38,379 nt of DNA from JAAYZQ01 sp034428935 (GTDB lineage: Bacteria; Chloroflexota; Anaerolineae; JAAYZQ01). The stretch lies in the NCBI GenBank assembly GCA_034428935.1, contig DAOUHB010000152.1, positions 1 through 38,379 on the forward strand. Reading direction: 5' to 3'. The translations under genes were made by a program, and so were the position numbers. Below, one piece after another: positions 24,523-31,401 of the stretch. Position 1 is the stretch's first letter, and every line of letters begins with the position of its first letter. The notes beneath the pieces are model-generated. The model ran no database searches. It had not been told where the DNA came from and saw only the letters and a program-made list of their open reading frames with translations.

Positions 24523-25971
24523 TCAGTCCAGGGCATCGAGGAGGAGCTCGGCATCTTCGGGCGTGATCTGGCCCTGCTCCACCATGCGCAGGATGCTCAG
24601 GCGCTCCTCGTCGAGGCTGGGCGCCGCGGCGGCGGCCACGGGTCCGTCGGGCTCGCCCTCCTGCCAGTCCTCGACTTCGGCCCCGAGGCCGACCTCGACC
24701 GGCTCCTCGCCGGCCTGCCTCGCCTCACGGCGTGCCCGGCGCTCCGCCGCCTGCTGCATGCGCTCCTGCTCCCGGTCCATGCGCTCCTGCTCCCGGTCCA
24801 TGCGCTCCTGGGCGCGGGCGGCTTTTTCGGCTGCCCGATCCAGGTTGCGCTGGAGCCGCTCCATGGCCCGCTCGACGGCCTGCTGTGCCTGGCTGCCATA
24901 GCGCTGCCAGTCGGTGCTCTCCAGCTTGACCCGGAGGCGCGACATGGCCGCCTCCATCTCCTGGCTCACCTGGCGGCCGATGGCCTCCAGGTCGACGGCG
25001 CGCAGGCTCTCTTCCACCTGGCGGGCGATCTCGTCGCCCAATTCGATGCGGACGTGGACGCCGGCCCCATCGCCGCCGAGGGTGATGTTGCCGCCGGCCT
25101 GGACGGCGATCTCGGCGCCGCCCTCGCCCAGCGTGCCGCTCAGGCGGCCCTCGCTCCGCTCCTCGCCGGCCAGGGGCATCGAGGACAGGATCTTGCCTCC
25201 GGCGACCAGGTTGACGTGGGCTCCGGCCTCTCCGCCCGGGCGCAGCAGGGCGTTGCCGTCGACCTGGAAGTGGTAGGTTTGCCCCCGGCCCATCTCGCCG
25301 TTGAGCAAGAGATCGCCGCCGATGCGCGTCACCCGGGCGCCGCCGGCCAGGTCCCGCGCGGCCAGGTTGCCGGCCACCTGCTCGATGGTCAGCGGGCCGG
25401 CCACCTCTTTCAGCGTCGCGTTGCCGCCCACGCGGTCGGCGACGATGGGCCCGGCCACCTCCCTGGCGGCCAGGTTGCCGCCCACGCGCGAGGCGCGCAG
25501 GTGCTGCAGCTCGTTGGCGGCCAGGTTGCCGCGGACGTTTTGCAGGTCGGCGGCCTTGACCTCGTGGAGGGAGGCGTTGCCATAGACGGTGCCGACGACG
25601 CGCAGGTCGGCGGCCTCGTCGGCGCGCAGGTTGCCATACACCTCGGCCAGGTGGGCATGGACCACCTCGTCCAGGTGCAGGTTGCCGCGCACCTGCTCGG
25701 CGTTCAGGCTGATGACCTCTTTCACTGTTAGGTTGCCCTGGGCCTGGCGGACGTGGAGGGGCAGGCCGGCCGGGATCCTGATCTCGCAGCTCTCGGAAAC
25801 GGACAGGGCCAGCTCCTCGGGGGAGCGGTCGATGCTCAGGGCCTCATCCGGGTCCCCCTCTATGCGGACCCTCACCTCGTGCCTGTCCCAGCCCACAATC
25901 CGGGCGTTGCCCGCCAGCTCGACGAGGGCGAGGCGCGGGGCGCCGTCGATAGAAACCAGACGTTCGTTCAT
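24523..25971 (-). CDS. DUF4097-like beta-repeat protein with C-terminal SHOCT-like motif
   Basis: The 482-residue protein has three parts. Residues ~70-225 contain about nine copies of a 17-18-residue unit of the form V-x-G-N-L-x-x-x-E-V, which should stack as a beta-solenoid. Residues ~310-420 form a long charged helix or coiled coil with a near-perfect heptad repeat (QERMDRE). The last 27 residues are the shared motif DEERLSILRMVEQGQITPED then AELLLDAL. In the YvlB and LiaX proteins known to me the helical motif is N-terminal, so the order is reversed here. There is no signal peptide. The start has GGAGGG and lies 10 nt after DUF2089. Confidence 0.8.
   Translation of the reverse strand: MNERLVSIDGAPRLALVELAGNARIVGWDRHEVRVRIEGDPDEALSIDRSPEELALSVSESCEIRIPAGLPLHVRQAQGNLTVKEVISLNAEQVRGNLHLDEVVHAHLAEVYGNLRADEAADLRVVGTVYGNASLHEVKAADLQNVRGNLAANELQHLRASRVGGNLAAREVAGPIVADRVGGNATLKEVAGPLTIEQVAGNLAARDLAGGARVTRIGGDLLLNGEMGRGQTYHFQVDGNALLRPGGEAGAHVNLVAGGKILSSMPLAGEERSEGRLSGTLGEGGAEIAVQAGGNITLGGDGAGVHVRIELGDEIARQVEESLRAVDLEAIGRQVSQEMEAAMSRLRVKLESTDWQRYGSQAQQAVERAMERLQRNLDRAAEKAARAQERMDREQERMDREQERMQQAAERRARREARQAGEEPVEVGLGAEVEDWQEGEPDGPVAAAAAPSLDEERLSILRMVEQGQITPEDAELLLDALD
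24757..24810 (-). repeat. 21-bp tandem coding repeat
   Basis: Two full copies and a partial third of a 21-bp unit (24757-24777, 24778-24798, 24799-24810) encode the heptad QERMDRE in the coiled coil of the beta-repeat protein. Recent in-frame expansion by slippage is likely. Confidence 0.85.
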
Positions 25972-25981
25972 GGTCGCCCTC

Positions 25982-26356
25982 CTACTTGCCTTTCAGCAGC
26001 TCGACGGCCTGCTCGGAAGAGATCTCGCCGGCTGCCAGCTTTTCCAGGATACTCTTGCGCTCGGCGGGGGCGATGGCCTCCGCCTCTTCGTCCACCTCGT
26101 AGCCCAGGGCGCGGATGACCTCGGTGAGGCGGGCACGGGCGGTGGGGTACGAGATATTGAGCTCTTCCTGGACGCGGGTGAGCTTGCCCTCGCACCGGAT
26201 AAAGGTTTCGATGAAGGCCAACTGCTGGGGTGACAGCCGGTAAAAGCGCCCCAGGCTAAACTGGCCCTCCAGTGCCGAATCGCAGGTCCGGCAATGGAGA
26301 CGGGTGACGGTCATGGTCTCGCCACAGACCGGACACTTGCCGATGACTGGAAACAT
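25982..26356 (-). CDS. DUF2089-family regulator with zinc ribbon and HTH
   Basis: The 124-residue protein has an N-terminal zinc ribbon with two Cys pairs (CPVCGETMTVTRLHCRTC), a helix-turn-helix-like middle (LAFIETFIRCEGKLTRVQEE then LNISYPTARARLTEVIRALG) and a C-terminal SHOCT-like motif (ERKSILEKLAAGEISSEQAV). DUF2089 proteins are thought to regulate nearby genes. It is encoded directly before the DUF4097-like protein and shares its helical motif, so the two could bind each other. AAGGAGG precedes the ATG; the small gene upstream ends 3 nt before it. Confidence 0.87.
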   Translation of the reverse strand: MFPVIGKCPVCGETMTVTRLHCRTCDSALEGQFSLGRFYRLSPQQLAFIETFIRCEGKLTRVQEELNISYPTARARLTEVIRALGYEVDEEAEAIAPAERKSILEKLAAGEISSEQAVELLKGK

Positions 26357-26359
26357 GGT

Positions 26360-26614
26360 TTATTGCCTCCTTTGCACTTGCATACTGCAGGGAGCCAGGG
26401 AAGTCTGCGGCCGGGCGGGTCGCTCCAGGCGCTGCCCCAGGGCCAGGAGGCCCCGCCCCAGGCGGGTCAGCAGGCGGCCCCCGGTGCGGGACAGCCGGCT
26501 CGGACGAACGGGCCTGAGGTTGTGATACAGCGCGTCCTCGGCGGCTTGCTGCCGCGCTTCCTCGACGCGGTAGACCAAGAGCTGAACATTTAACCCATAG
26601 TCGGGTGTCATCAC
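26360..26614 (-). CDS. Small basic hypothetical protein
   Basis: The 84-residue protein starts MMTPDYGLNVQLLVYRVEEA, a short helix, followed by an Arg-rich amphipathic segment (RTGGRLLTRLGRGLLALGQR) that could bind a membrane surface or nucleic acid. It is the first gene behind a strong promoter, ends 3 nt before DUF2089 and shares its direction, so it is probably real. I do not recognise a family. Confidence 0.6.
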   Translation of the reverse strand: MMTPDYGLNVQLLVYRVEEARQQAAEDALYHNLRPVRPSRLSRTGGRLLTRLGRGLLALGQRLERPARPQTSLAPCSMQVQRRQ

Positions 26615-26714
26615 GTCTCACCTCTCCTTTCGGCGCGGCTGTTGCTGCTGCCGTGCCTTCCTCGTGTCCCACGGTGGCGCCAGTGAGCACAAAATCTTGT
26701 CTTCAACCTGCGAT

Positions 26715-26743
26715 ATTCTAACATGGAACCTTAGATTTGTCAA
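26715..26743 (-). promoter_or_regulatory. Strong promoter for the DUF2089/DUF4097 cluster
   Basis: On the minus strand TTGACA (26743-26738) and TAGAAT (26720-26715) are separated by 17 nt, in an AT-rich island (about 26690-26800) that stands out from the GC-rich surroundings. The leader to the first ATG at 26614 is about 95 nt. Several short A/T-rich direct repeats here could be operator sites, but none is clear. Confidence 0.7.
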
Positions 26744-26781
26744 GGGGTAAAATAAAGAGTTTTGACAGAAACTTGAAAATG

Positions 26782-27951
26782 TTAAACTTTGATAAAGAAT
26801 CTTTTACGGCCGGTGGCCACGACTACGACCAGGATGAGCGCGAGGAGCAGGGCGACGATGCCATAGGCCGGCCGCAGCCCTATGATGTCGGCAAGGCGGC
26901 CCAGGGCGAGGGGCAGGGCCAGGATGGCCGTCCCCGAGGCAAGGGTGGCGCGGGCGCTGGCCTGCACGGCCCTCTCGCCGGCGGCGCCCATCGCCTGGGA
27001 GAGGATCAGGGGGTAGAGGTTGGCGACGCCCAGGCCGGTGAGGAACAGGCCGCTCAGGCCGGCCCAGGCCCTCCCCGCCCCCGGGCCCCAGAACGCCAGG
27101 AAGCCGGCAAGGGCGAGCAGGCTGGAGGCCACCACCAGCCGGCGCGGGGCAAAGCGCGTCACCAGGCGGCTGCCGGCCACGCGGCCCAGGATCATGGCCG
27201 CCAGAAACAGGCTGACCGCCTGGGCCGCGCCCGCCTTGGGCATGCCCACGACGCCCTCAAAGTAGTTGGCGCTCCAGAAGATCATGCAGAACTCGACCGA
27301 GATGGCCAGGACGAGGCCCAGCCAGTTGATCCAGAACAGGGCCGGCAGGGGCCGGCTGCCGCCTGGCCCCGGCAGCGCGGCAGAGGACTCCCGGGCGGTG
27401 CCCCTTCCCAGGACCGCGTACAACAGGGCCGGCGTCAGGGCCATGGCGCCCAGCGCCACGCGCCAGCTACCGAGCCAGCGTGCCGACCAGCCGACCAACA
27501 GCGGAGCGGCCGTGGACACCAGCGAGGAGATGACGTTGGCCTCGGACAGGGCGACAGAGCGCCGCTCGCCGTGGCGGTCGGACAGCGCCGCGGGCACGAT
27601 GGCCAGGATCAGCGAGCCGATGAGACCCATGAGGAACGAGGCGGCGATGGTGATGGCCGGCTGCCGGCCGAGCAGCAGCAGGACGGCGTTCAGGCTCACG
27701 CCGGCGGCCCCGACCCACAGCGAGCGCCAGCGGCCCAGGCGCTGCACCACCAGGTGCCCGCCGAAACCGACGAGGAGGATGCCGGCGGCAAAGGCGGTAA
27801 AGTGCAGGCTGCTCACCGTGTACGACAGCCGCAGCTCGTCCTGCAGAAAGGGGGTGATGGGGCCGAGGACGTTCAGGAAATAGCCGTAAAAGGCCAGCAT
27901 CAGGTAGGCCAACCAGGTAAGACCGTCGCGGCGGAGGGTCTCGGCTTTCAT
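26782..27951 (-). CDS. MFS permease
   Basis: The 389-residue permease has about twelve hydrophobic segments in two halves joined by a loop near residue 190. The first half starts WLAYLMLAFYGYFLNVLGPI with a loop (GGHLVVQRLGRWRSLWVG) equivalent to MFS motif A, and the second half includes GRVAGSRLVTRFAPRRLVVA. The general pattern fits sugar or metabolite MFS transporters such as the FucP/YfkF-like groups; the substrate is unknown. A good promoter lies so close to the ATG that the mRNA should be leaderless, and there is no Shine-Dalgarno site. It is separate from the downstream small-protein/DUF2089 unit. Confidence 0.83.
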   Translation of the reverse strand: MKAETLRRDGLTWLAYLMLAFYGYFLNVLGPITPFLQDELRLSYTVSSLHFTAFAAGILLVGFGGHLVVQRLGRWRSLWVGAAGVSLNAVLLLLGRQPAITIAASFLMGLIGSLILAIVPAALSDRHGERRSVALSEANVISSLVSTAAPLLVGWSARWLGSWRVALGAMALTPALLYAVLGRGTARESSAALPGPGGSRPLPALFWINWLGLVLAISVEFCMIFWSANYFEGVVGMPKAGAAQAVSLFLAAMILGRVAGSRLVTRFAPRRLVVASSLLALAGFLAFWGPGAGRAWAGLSGLFLTGLGVANLYPLILSQAMGAAGERAVQASARATLASGTAILALPLALGRLADIIGLRPAYGIVALLLALILVVVVATGRKRFFIKV

Positions 27952-27957
27952 GGCGCC

Positions 27958-27986
27958 ATTGTGTGCCAGAACCGGCTTTTTGTCAA
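27958..27986 (-). promoter_or_regulatory. Promoter for a leaderless MFS transcript
   Basis: The minus strand shows TTGACA (27986-27981) and CACAAT (27963-27958), 17 nt apart. Only 6 nt separate the -10 box from the ATG at 27951, so the transcript would start at the initiation codon. Confidence 0.55.
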
Positions 27987-28043
27987 TTGAACGGCGGGCC
28001 CGATCGCCTGCCCGCGGGAGGCTTTTCGCCCGGCCCCGCCTTC

Positions 28044-28072
28044 TTGCATATTGGACCGAGTTGCGGTAGAAT
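28044..28072 (+). promoter_or_regulatory. Upstream promoter of the tRNA unit
   Basis: TTGCAT (28044-28049) and TAGAAT (28067-28072) have a 17-nt spacer. The transcript would start near 28079 and include a CCGGGC-TTGC-GCCCGG hairpin at 28107-28122. Confidence 0.55.
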
Positions 28073-28112
28073 GGGCCGCGAGGTTGCCCTTTGGTAAGGG
28101 GAGAATCCGGGC

Positions 28113-28142
28113 TTGCGCCCGGCCAACTTGTTATAGTAGAAT
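28113..28142 (+). promoter_or_regulatory. Second promoter of the tRNA unit
   Basis: TTGCGC (28113-28118) and TAGAAT (28137-28142) are 18 nt apart, giving a start near 28149, about ten nt before the tRNA-Gln. It is weaker than the upstream promoter. Confidence 0.45.
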
Positions 28143-28158
28143 AGGATCGGCTAGGCGG

Positions 28159-28229
28159 TCGGGGGTCGTCTAATGGCAGGACAAGGGACTTTGGATCCCT
28201 GTATCGAGGTTCAAATCCTCGCCCCCGAG
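28159..28229 (+). tRNA. tRNA-Gln (anticodon TTG)
   Basis: A 71-nt cloverleaf: acceptor TCGGGGG pairs with CCCCCGA, discriminator G, anticodon stem AGGGA/TCCCT around loop CTTTGGA (anticodon TTG), and T arm CGAGG-TTCAAAT-CCTCG. The CCA end is not encoded. It lies 5 nt before the next tRNA, so they are co-transcribed. Confidence 0.92.
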
Positions 28230-28234
28230 TAGCC

Positions 28235-28306
28235 GGGCCCTTAGCTCAGCGGCAGAGCGACCCGCTCATAACGGGTTGGTCGCAGGTTCGAATCCTGCAG
28301 GGCCCA
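28235..28306 (+). tRNA. tRNA with CAT anticodon (Met or Ile2)
   Basis: A 72-nt cloverleaf: acceptor GGGCCCT pairs with AGGGCCC, discriminator A, anticodon stem ACCCG/CGGGT around loop CTCATAA, and T arm GCAGG-TTCGAAT-CCTGC. The CAT anticodon fits elongator Met or the lysidine-modified tRNA-Ile2; the acceptor stem and T arm resemble Ile2, but this is not decisive. The initiator type is excluded because it lacks the GGG/CCC anticodon-stem pairs. No CCA is encoded. Confidence 0.9.
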
Positions 28307-28362
28307 TCTTGACCAGGGATGGCGATCCTTCCCTCCCGCGGCCAGGGAAAGAGGGTTGGAGC

Positions 28363-28866
28363 ATGAGCCAGGTTTTGGTTCTCAATGCCACGTACGAGCC
28401 ATTAAACGTAATTTCCGTGAGGCGCGCTGTTCTGCTCCTCCTAAAGGAGAAGGCAGAGATCGTAGAGGCGGCGGGTGCCTGGCTGCACTCGCAGCAAATG
28501 GCCCTGCCCGTGCCCCTGGTCATTCGCCTGGTGTGTTACGTGCGCATCCCGCGCCACTTCTCGCTGCCCCTCTCCAGGCGGACGGTGCTGGCCCGCGACC
28601 ATTACACCTGCCAGTACTGCGGCGAGCGCCTGCCCAAGGCCGTCCTGACCATGGACCACGTGCAGCCCCGCTCCAAGGGCGGCGAAACCTGCTGGGAGAA
28701 CGTGGTGGCGGCCTGCGCCTCGTGCAACCGCCGCAAGGGGGGCCGCACCCCCGAAGAGGCCCGCATGCCGCTCTTGCGCGAGCCGCGGCGGCCGCGCTAC
28801 CTGGCCCTGACGTTCCTGGAAGAGGCCAGCGCGCCCCAGGCGTGGACCAAGTACATGTATTTCTGA
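28363..28866 (+). CDS. HNH endonuclease family protein
   Basis: The 167-residue protein has a C-terminal HNH domain: DHYTCQYCGERL (first Cys pair), MDHVQPRSKGG (catalytic DH), NVVAACASCNRRKGGRTP (Asn and second Cys pair). The N-terminal part (VLVLNATYEPLNVISVRRAV) is the conserved lead-in of a large stand-alone HNH family found in Chloroflexota, cyanobacteria and actinobacteria. Its role is not established. The ATG at 28363 has GAGGG about 7 nt upstream. It lies 56 nt after the second tRNA with no separate promoter seen, so its mRNA may be made by read-through from the tRNA unit. Confidence 0.85.
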   Translation: MSQVLVLNATYEPLNVISVRRAVLLLLKEKAEIVEAAGAWLHSQQMALPVPLVIRLVCYVRIPRHFSLPLSRRTVLARDHYTCQYCGERLPKAVLTMDHVQPRSKGGETCWENVVAACASCNRRKGGRTPEEARMPLLREPRRPRYLALTFLEEASAPQAWTKYMYF

Positions 28867-28899
28867 CCCCAGGCGGGGCAGCCACAGCACGTCCTTTTT

Positions 28900-28928
28900 T
28901 TGCTGCCCCGAACCAACAATGGTATACT
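28900..28928 (+). promoter_or_regulatory. fusA: Promoter for the EF-G gene
   Basis: TTGCTG (28900-28905) and TATACT (28923-28928) have a 17-nt spacer. Its -35 box lies in the right arm of an inverted repeat, CGGGGCAGC (28874-28882) with GCTGCCCCG (28902-28910). Confidence 0.6.
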
Positions 28929-28937
28929 ATAGTCTAG

Positions 28938-29023
28938 CGCGCCGGGCCGGTTTGCCCGGCGCGAGTTTGTCAGGTGGATGACCGGCAGGGCGGCTCCTCT
29001 GCGCAGTGCTGCGATTCGCAGAG
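28938..29023 (+). promoter_or_regulatory. Structured leader of the EF-G mRNA
   Basis: A perfect 10-bp hairpin CGCGCCGGGC (28938-28947) / GCCCGGCGCG (28954-28963) begins within a few nt of the predicted transcript start. A second stem CTCTGCG (28997-29003) / CGCAGAG (29017-29023) follows. The whole leader is about 177 nt. These could stabilise the mRNA or tune EF-G synthesis; no known leader class is recognised. Confidence 0.45.
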
Positions 29024-29111
29024 AACAGAGCGGGCCGCCTGTCTTGTTTCCCCGGGCCGCGGCCGCTGGGCCGGTGCCAGGGGGTTGGGCCGGCATCCAG
29101 GGAGTAGAAAC

Positions 29112-31190
29112 ATGGACAAGAGAAAATCCAAGACGTTAGATAGAGTCCGAAACATAGGAATCATTGCACATATTGACGCGGGCAAGACGACGGTGACAGA
29201 GCGCGTGCTGTTCTACACCGGGCTGACGCACCGCCTGGGCGGCGTGGACGAAGGGACGACGGTGACCGACTTTATGCCCCAGGAGCGGGAGCGGGGCATT
29301 ACCATCCAATCGGCGGCCATCACCGCCAGTTGGAAGGAGTACCAGGTGAACGTCATCGACACCCCGGGCCACATCGACTTCACGGCCGAGGTGCAGCGCA
29401 GCCTGCGCGTGCTCGACGGCGGCGTGGTCGTCTTTGACGGCGTGGCCGGCGTAGAGCCCCAGTCGGAGACGGTATGGCGCCAGGCCGACCGCTACGGCGT
29501 GCCGCGCATCTGCTTCGTGAACAAGATGGATCGCGTGGGCGCCGACTTCTGGCGGGCCATCCAGAGCATCAGCAAGCGGCTGGGCGCCAACCCCGTGGCC
29601 GTGCAGTTGCCCATTGGCGCGGAAGATCGCTTCTGCGGCGTGGTGGACCTGATGGAAAACAGGGCCGTCGTCTTTTGCGACGAGGACCACGCCGAACCGG
29701 CCATCACCGACGTGCCGGCCGACATGCAGGCCGAAGTGGCGTTTCGTCGCGAGGAGATGATCGAGAAGCTGGCCGAGCTGGACGACGAGCTGGCGGCCCG
29801 CTACCTGGAAGGCGAAGAGGTAGAGGTCGAGACGCTGCGCGCCGTGCTGCGCCGGGCCACCCTCGAGGGCCGGGCTGTGCCCGTCCTGTGCGGGGCGGCG
29901 CTGCGCAACAAGGGCGTCCAGATGCTGCTGGATGCCGTCATCGACTACCTGCCCTCGCCCCTGGACGTGCCGCCCATGGTCGGCGAGGATCCGGACACGG
30001 GAGAAGAGATCCTCTGCCCGCCCGATCCCGATGCGCCGACGGCGGCCCTGGTCTTCAAGGTCAGCACCGACCCCTACATGGGCCGGCTGGCCTTTTTCCG
30101 CGTCTATTCCGGCGCGGTGCGCCGGGGCGAGTCGCTGCTCAACGCCAACGAGGGACAGCGGGAGCGCATCGGGCGCCTGGTGCGCATGCACGCCGACCGC
30201 CGCGAGGAGGTGGACGAGATCATCGCCGGCGACATCGGCGCCGTGCTGGGGCTAAAGGGCACCACGACGGGGCAGACGCTGTGCGCCGAGGAGCGGCCGG
30301 TGATCCTGGAACAGATCACGTTCCCGACGCCCGTTATCGAGCTGGCCATCGAGCCGCGCAGCAAGAGCGAAGAGAACAAGCTGTCGGAGGCCCTGGCCCG
30401 CCTGCTGCAAGAGGATCCGACGCTTCAGGTGCGCCACGACGAGCGCCTGGGGCAGACGGTGCTGGCTGGCATGGGCGAGCTGCACCTGGACGTAGTGCTC
30501 GACCGCCTGCGGCGCGAGTTTGCCGTGGGCGCCAACGCCGGGCGGCCCCGGGTGGCCTACTACGAGACCATCACCCGCCCGACCAAGGTGGAAAGCCGCC
30601 TGGTCAAGCAGACCGGCGGCCACGGCCAGTTTGCCGTCGTGGAGCTGGAGGTCGAGCCCCTGCCTTCGGGCGGCGGGTTCGTCTTCGAGAACAAGATCGT
30701 CGGCGGGGCAGTGCCCCGGCAGTTCATCTCGGCCGTCGAGGCGGGTCTGCGCGACGCCATGACCCAGGGCGTGCTGGGCGATCACCCGCTCATCGACATC
30801 AAGGTGGCCCTGGTGGACGGCAAGACCCACGAGGTCGACTCGTCGGACATGGCCTTTCGCGCGGCGGCTTTCCAGGGGCTGCGCAAGGCGGTGGCCCAGG
30901 CGGGCCCCATCCTGCTGGAGCCCATCATGCGCGTCGAGGTCATCACCCCCGACACCTACACAGGGGAGGTCATCGGCGACCTGAGCGCCCGGCAGGCCAG
31001 CATCACCGGCATCGACAGCCGCAATGGAAGCGGCCAGTCGATCCAGGCGCAGGTACCCCTGGCCGAGATGTTTGGCTATGCCACCACGCTGCGCTCGCGG
31101 ACGCAGGGGCGGGGCAGCTTTGTCATGGAGTTTGATCACTATGCCCCTGTATCTCCCGACGTGGTCAAGGCGCGGGAGCAGGCACGGTAG
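29112..31190 (+). CDS. fusA: Elongation factor G, EF-G2-like (probably recycling type)
   Basis: The 692-residue GTPase has full G motifs: AHIDAGKT (19-26), RGITI (61-65), DTPGH (83-87), NKMD (137-140), followed by EF-G domains II-V. The switch I region reads VDEGTTVTDFMPQERERGIT, which resembles the mitochondrial EF-G2/GFM2 and spirochaete-type EF-G2 factors specialised for ribosome recycling more than canonical EF-G, where VHEGAATMDWM is typical. The gene stands alone, not with rpsL, rpsG or tuf, which also fits a paralogue. GGAG lies 7 nt before the ATG. Assignment to the recycling type is inference. Confidence 0.88.
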   Translation: MDKRKSKTLDRVRNIGIIAHIDAGKTTVTERVLFYTGLTHRLGGVDEGTTVTDFMPQERERGITIQSAAITASWKEYQVNVIDTPGHIDFTAEVQRSLRVLDGGVVVFDGVAGVEPQSETVWRQADRYGVPRICFVNKMDRVGADFWRAIQSISKRLGANPVAVQLPIGAEDRFCGVVDLMENRAVVFCDEDHAEPAITDVPADMQAEVAFRREEMIEKLAELDDELAARYLEGEEVEVETLRAVLRRATLEGRAVPVLCGAALRNKGVQMLLDAVIDYLPSPLDVPPMVGEDPDTGEEILCPPDPDAPTAALVFKVSTDPYMGRLAFFRVYSGAVRRGESLLNANEGQRERIGRLVRMHADRREEVDEIIAGDIGAVLGLKGTTTGQTLCAEERPVILEQITFPTPVIELAIEPRSKSEENKLSEALARLLQEDPTLQVRHDERLGQTVLAGMGELHLDVVLDRLRREFAVGANAGRPRVAYYETITRPTKVESRLVKQTGGHGQFAVVELEVEPLPSGGGFVFENKIVGGAVPRQFISAVEAGLRDAMTQGVLGDHPLIDIKVALVDGKTHEVDSSDMAFRAAAFQGLRKAVAQAGPILLEPIMRVEVITPDTYTGEVIGDLSARQASITGIDSRNGSGQSIQAQVPLAEMFGYATTLRSRTQGRGSFVMEFDHYAPVSPDVVKAREQAR

Positions 31191-31222
31191 ACGACCGGCT
31201 CCTGCCCGGAAACGTGCGACGA

Positions 31223-31256
31223 GCCCCCCGTGCCCCGGCACGGGGGGCTTTGCGTT
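31223..31256 (+). terminator. Rho-independent terminator of EF-G
   Basis: AGCCCCCCGTGCC (31223-31235) pairs with GGCACGGGGGGCT (31238-31250), a near-perfect 13-bp stem, and is followed by TTTGCGTT. Confidence 0.8.
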
Positions 31257-31298
31257 CCGCGGCCCGGCGGCGCCCCGCACGCCACAGGCTGCCGCTGC

Positions 31299-31327
31299 TT
31301 GCCCGCGCAGAGGACCGGTGCTATAAT
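31299..31327 (+). promoter_or_regulatory. Promoter of the unknown/ferredoxin/AOR operon
   Basis: TTGCCC (31299-31304) and TATAAT (31322-31327) are 17 nt apart, and TGC directly before the -10 makes it an extended -10 as well. Transcription should start near 31334. Confidence 0.7.
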
Positions 31328-31335
31328 AGCCGGGC

Positions 31336-31367
31336 CGTGCCGGGCGACGCCGAGATGCCCCGGCACG
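31336..31367 (+). promoter_or_regulatory. 5'-terminal hairpin of the AOR operon leader
   Basis: CGTGCCGGG (31336-31344) pairs with CCCGGCACG (31359-31367) over 9 bp, starting about 2 nt after the predicted transcript start. Its placement mirrors the hairpin at the start of the EF-G transcript. Confidence 0.5.
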
Positions 31368-31401
31368 AAGGCGAGCCTGGACCAAAGGGAGGGAGGCCAA
31401 G

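Noticed and set aside
24757..24810. Possible CRISPR array (regular 21-bp repeats)
   Set aside because: The units are directly adjacent without spacers and encode an in-frame heptad of a coiled coil.
23176..25731. Open frame of about 850 codons on the plus strand
   Set aside because: It is antisense to the MFS and beta-repeat genes, both well supported; its His/Asp/Gly-rich translation is typical of an antisense frame.
26761..26790. Plus-strand promoter TTGACA...TAAACT in the AT-rich island
   Set aside because: The spacer is only 15 nt and no plus-strand gene follows.
28894..28901. T-run after the HNH gene as an intrinsic terminator
   Set aside because: No stem lies directly before the T-run; it falls in the loop of a larger inverted repeat that overlaps the EF-G promoter.
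31223..31250. Hairpin as an attenuator of the unknown/AOR operon
   Set aside because: It lies upstream of that operon's own promoter and directly after EF-G, so it is best read as the EF-G terminator.
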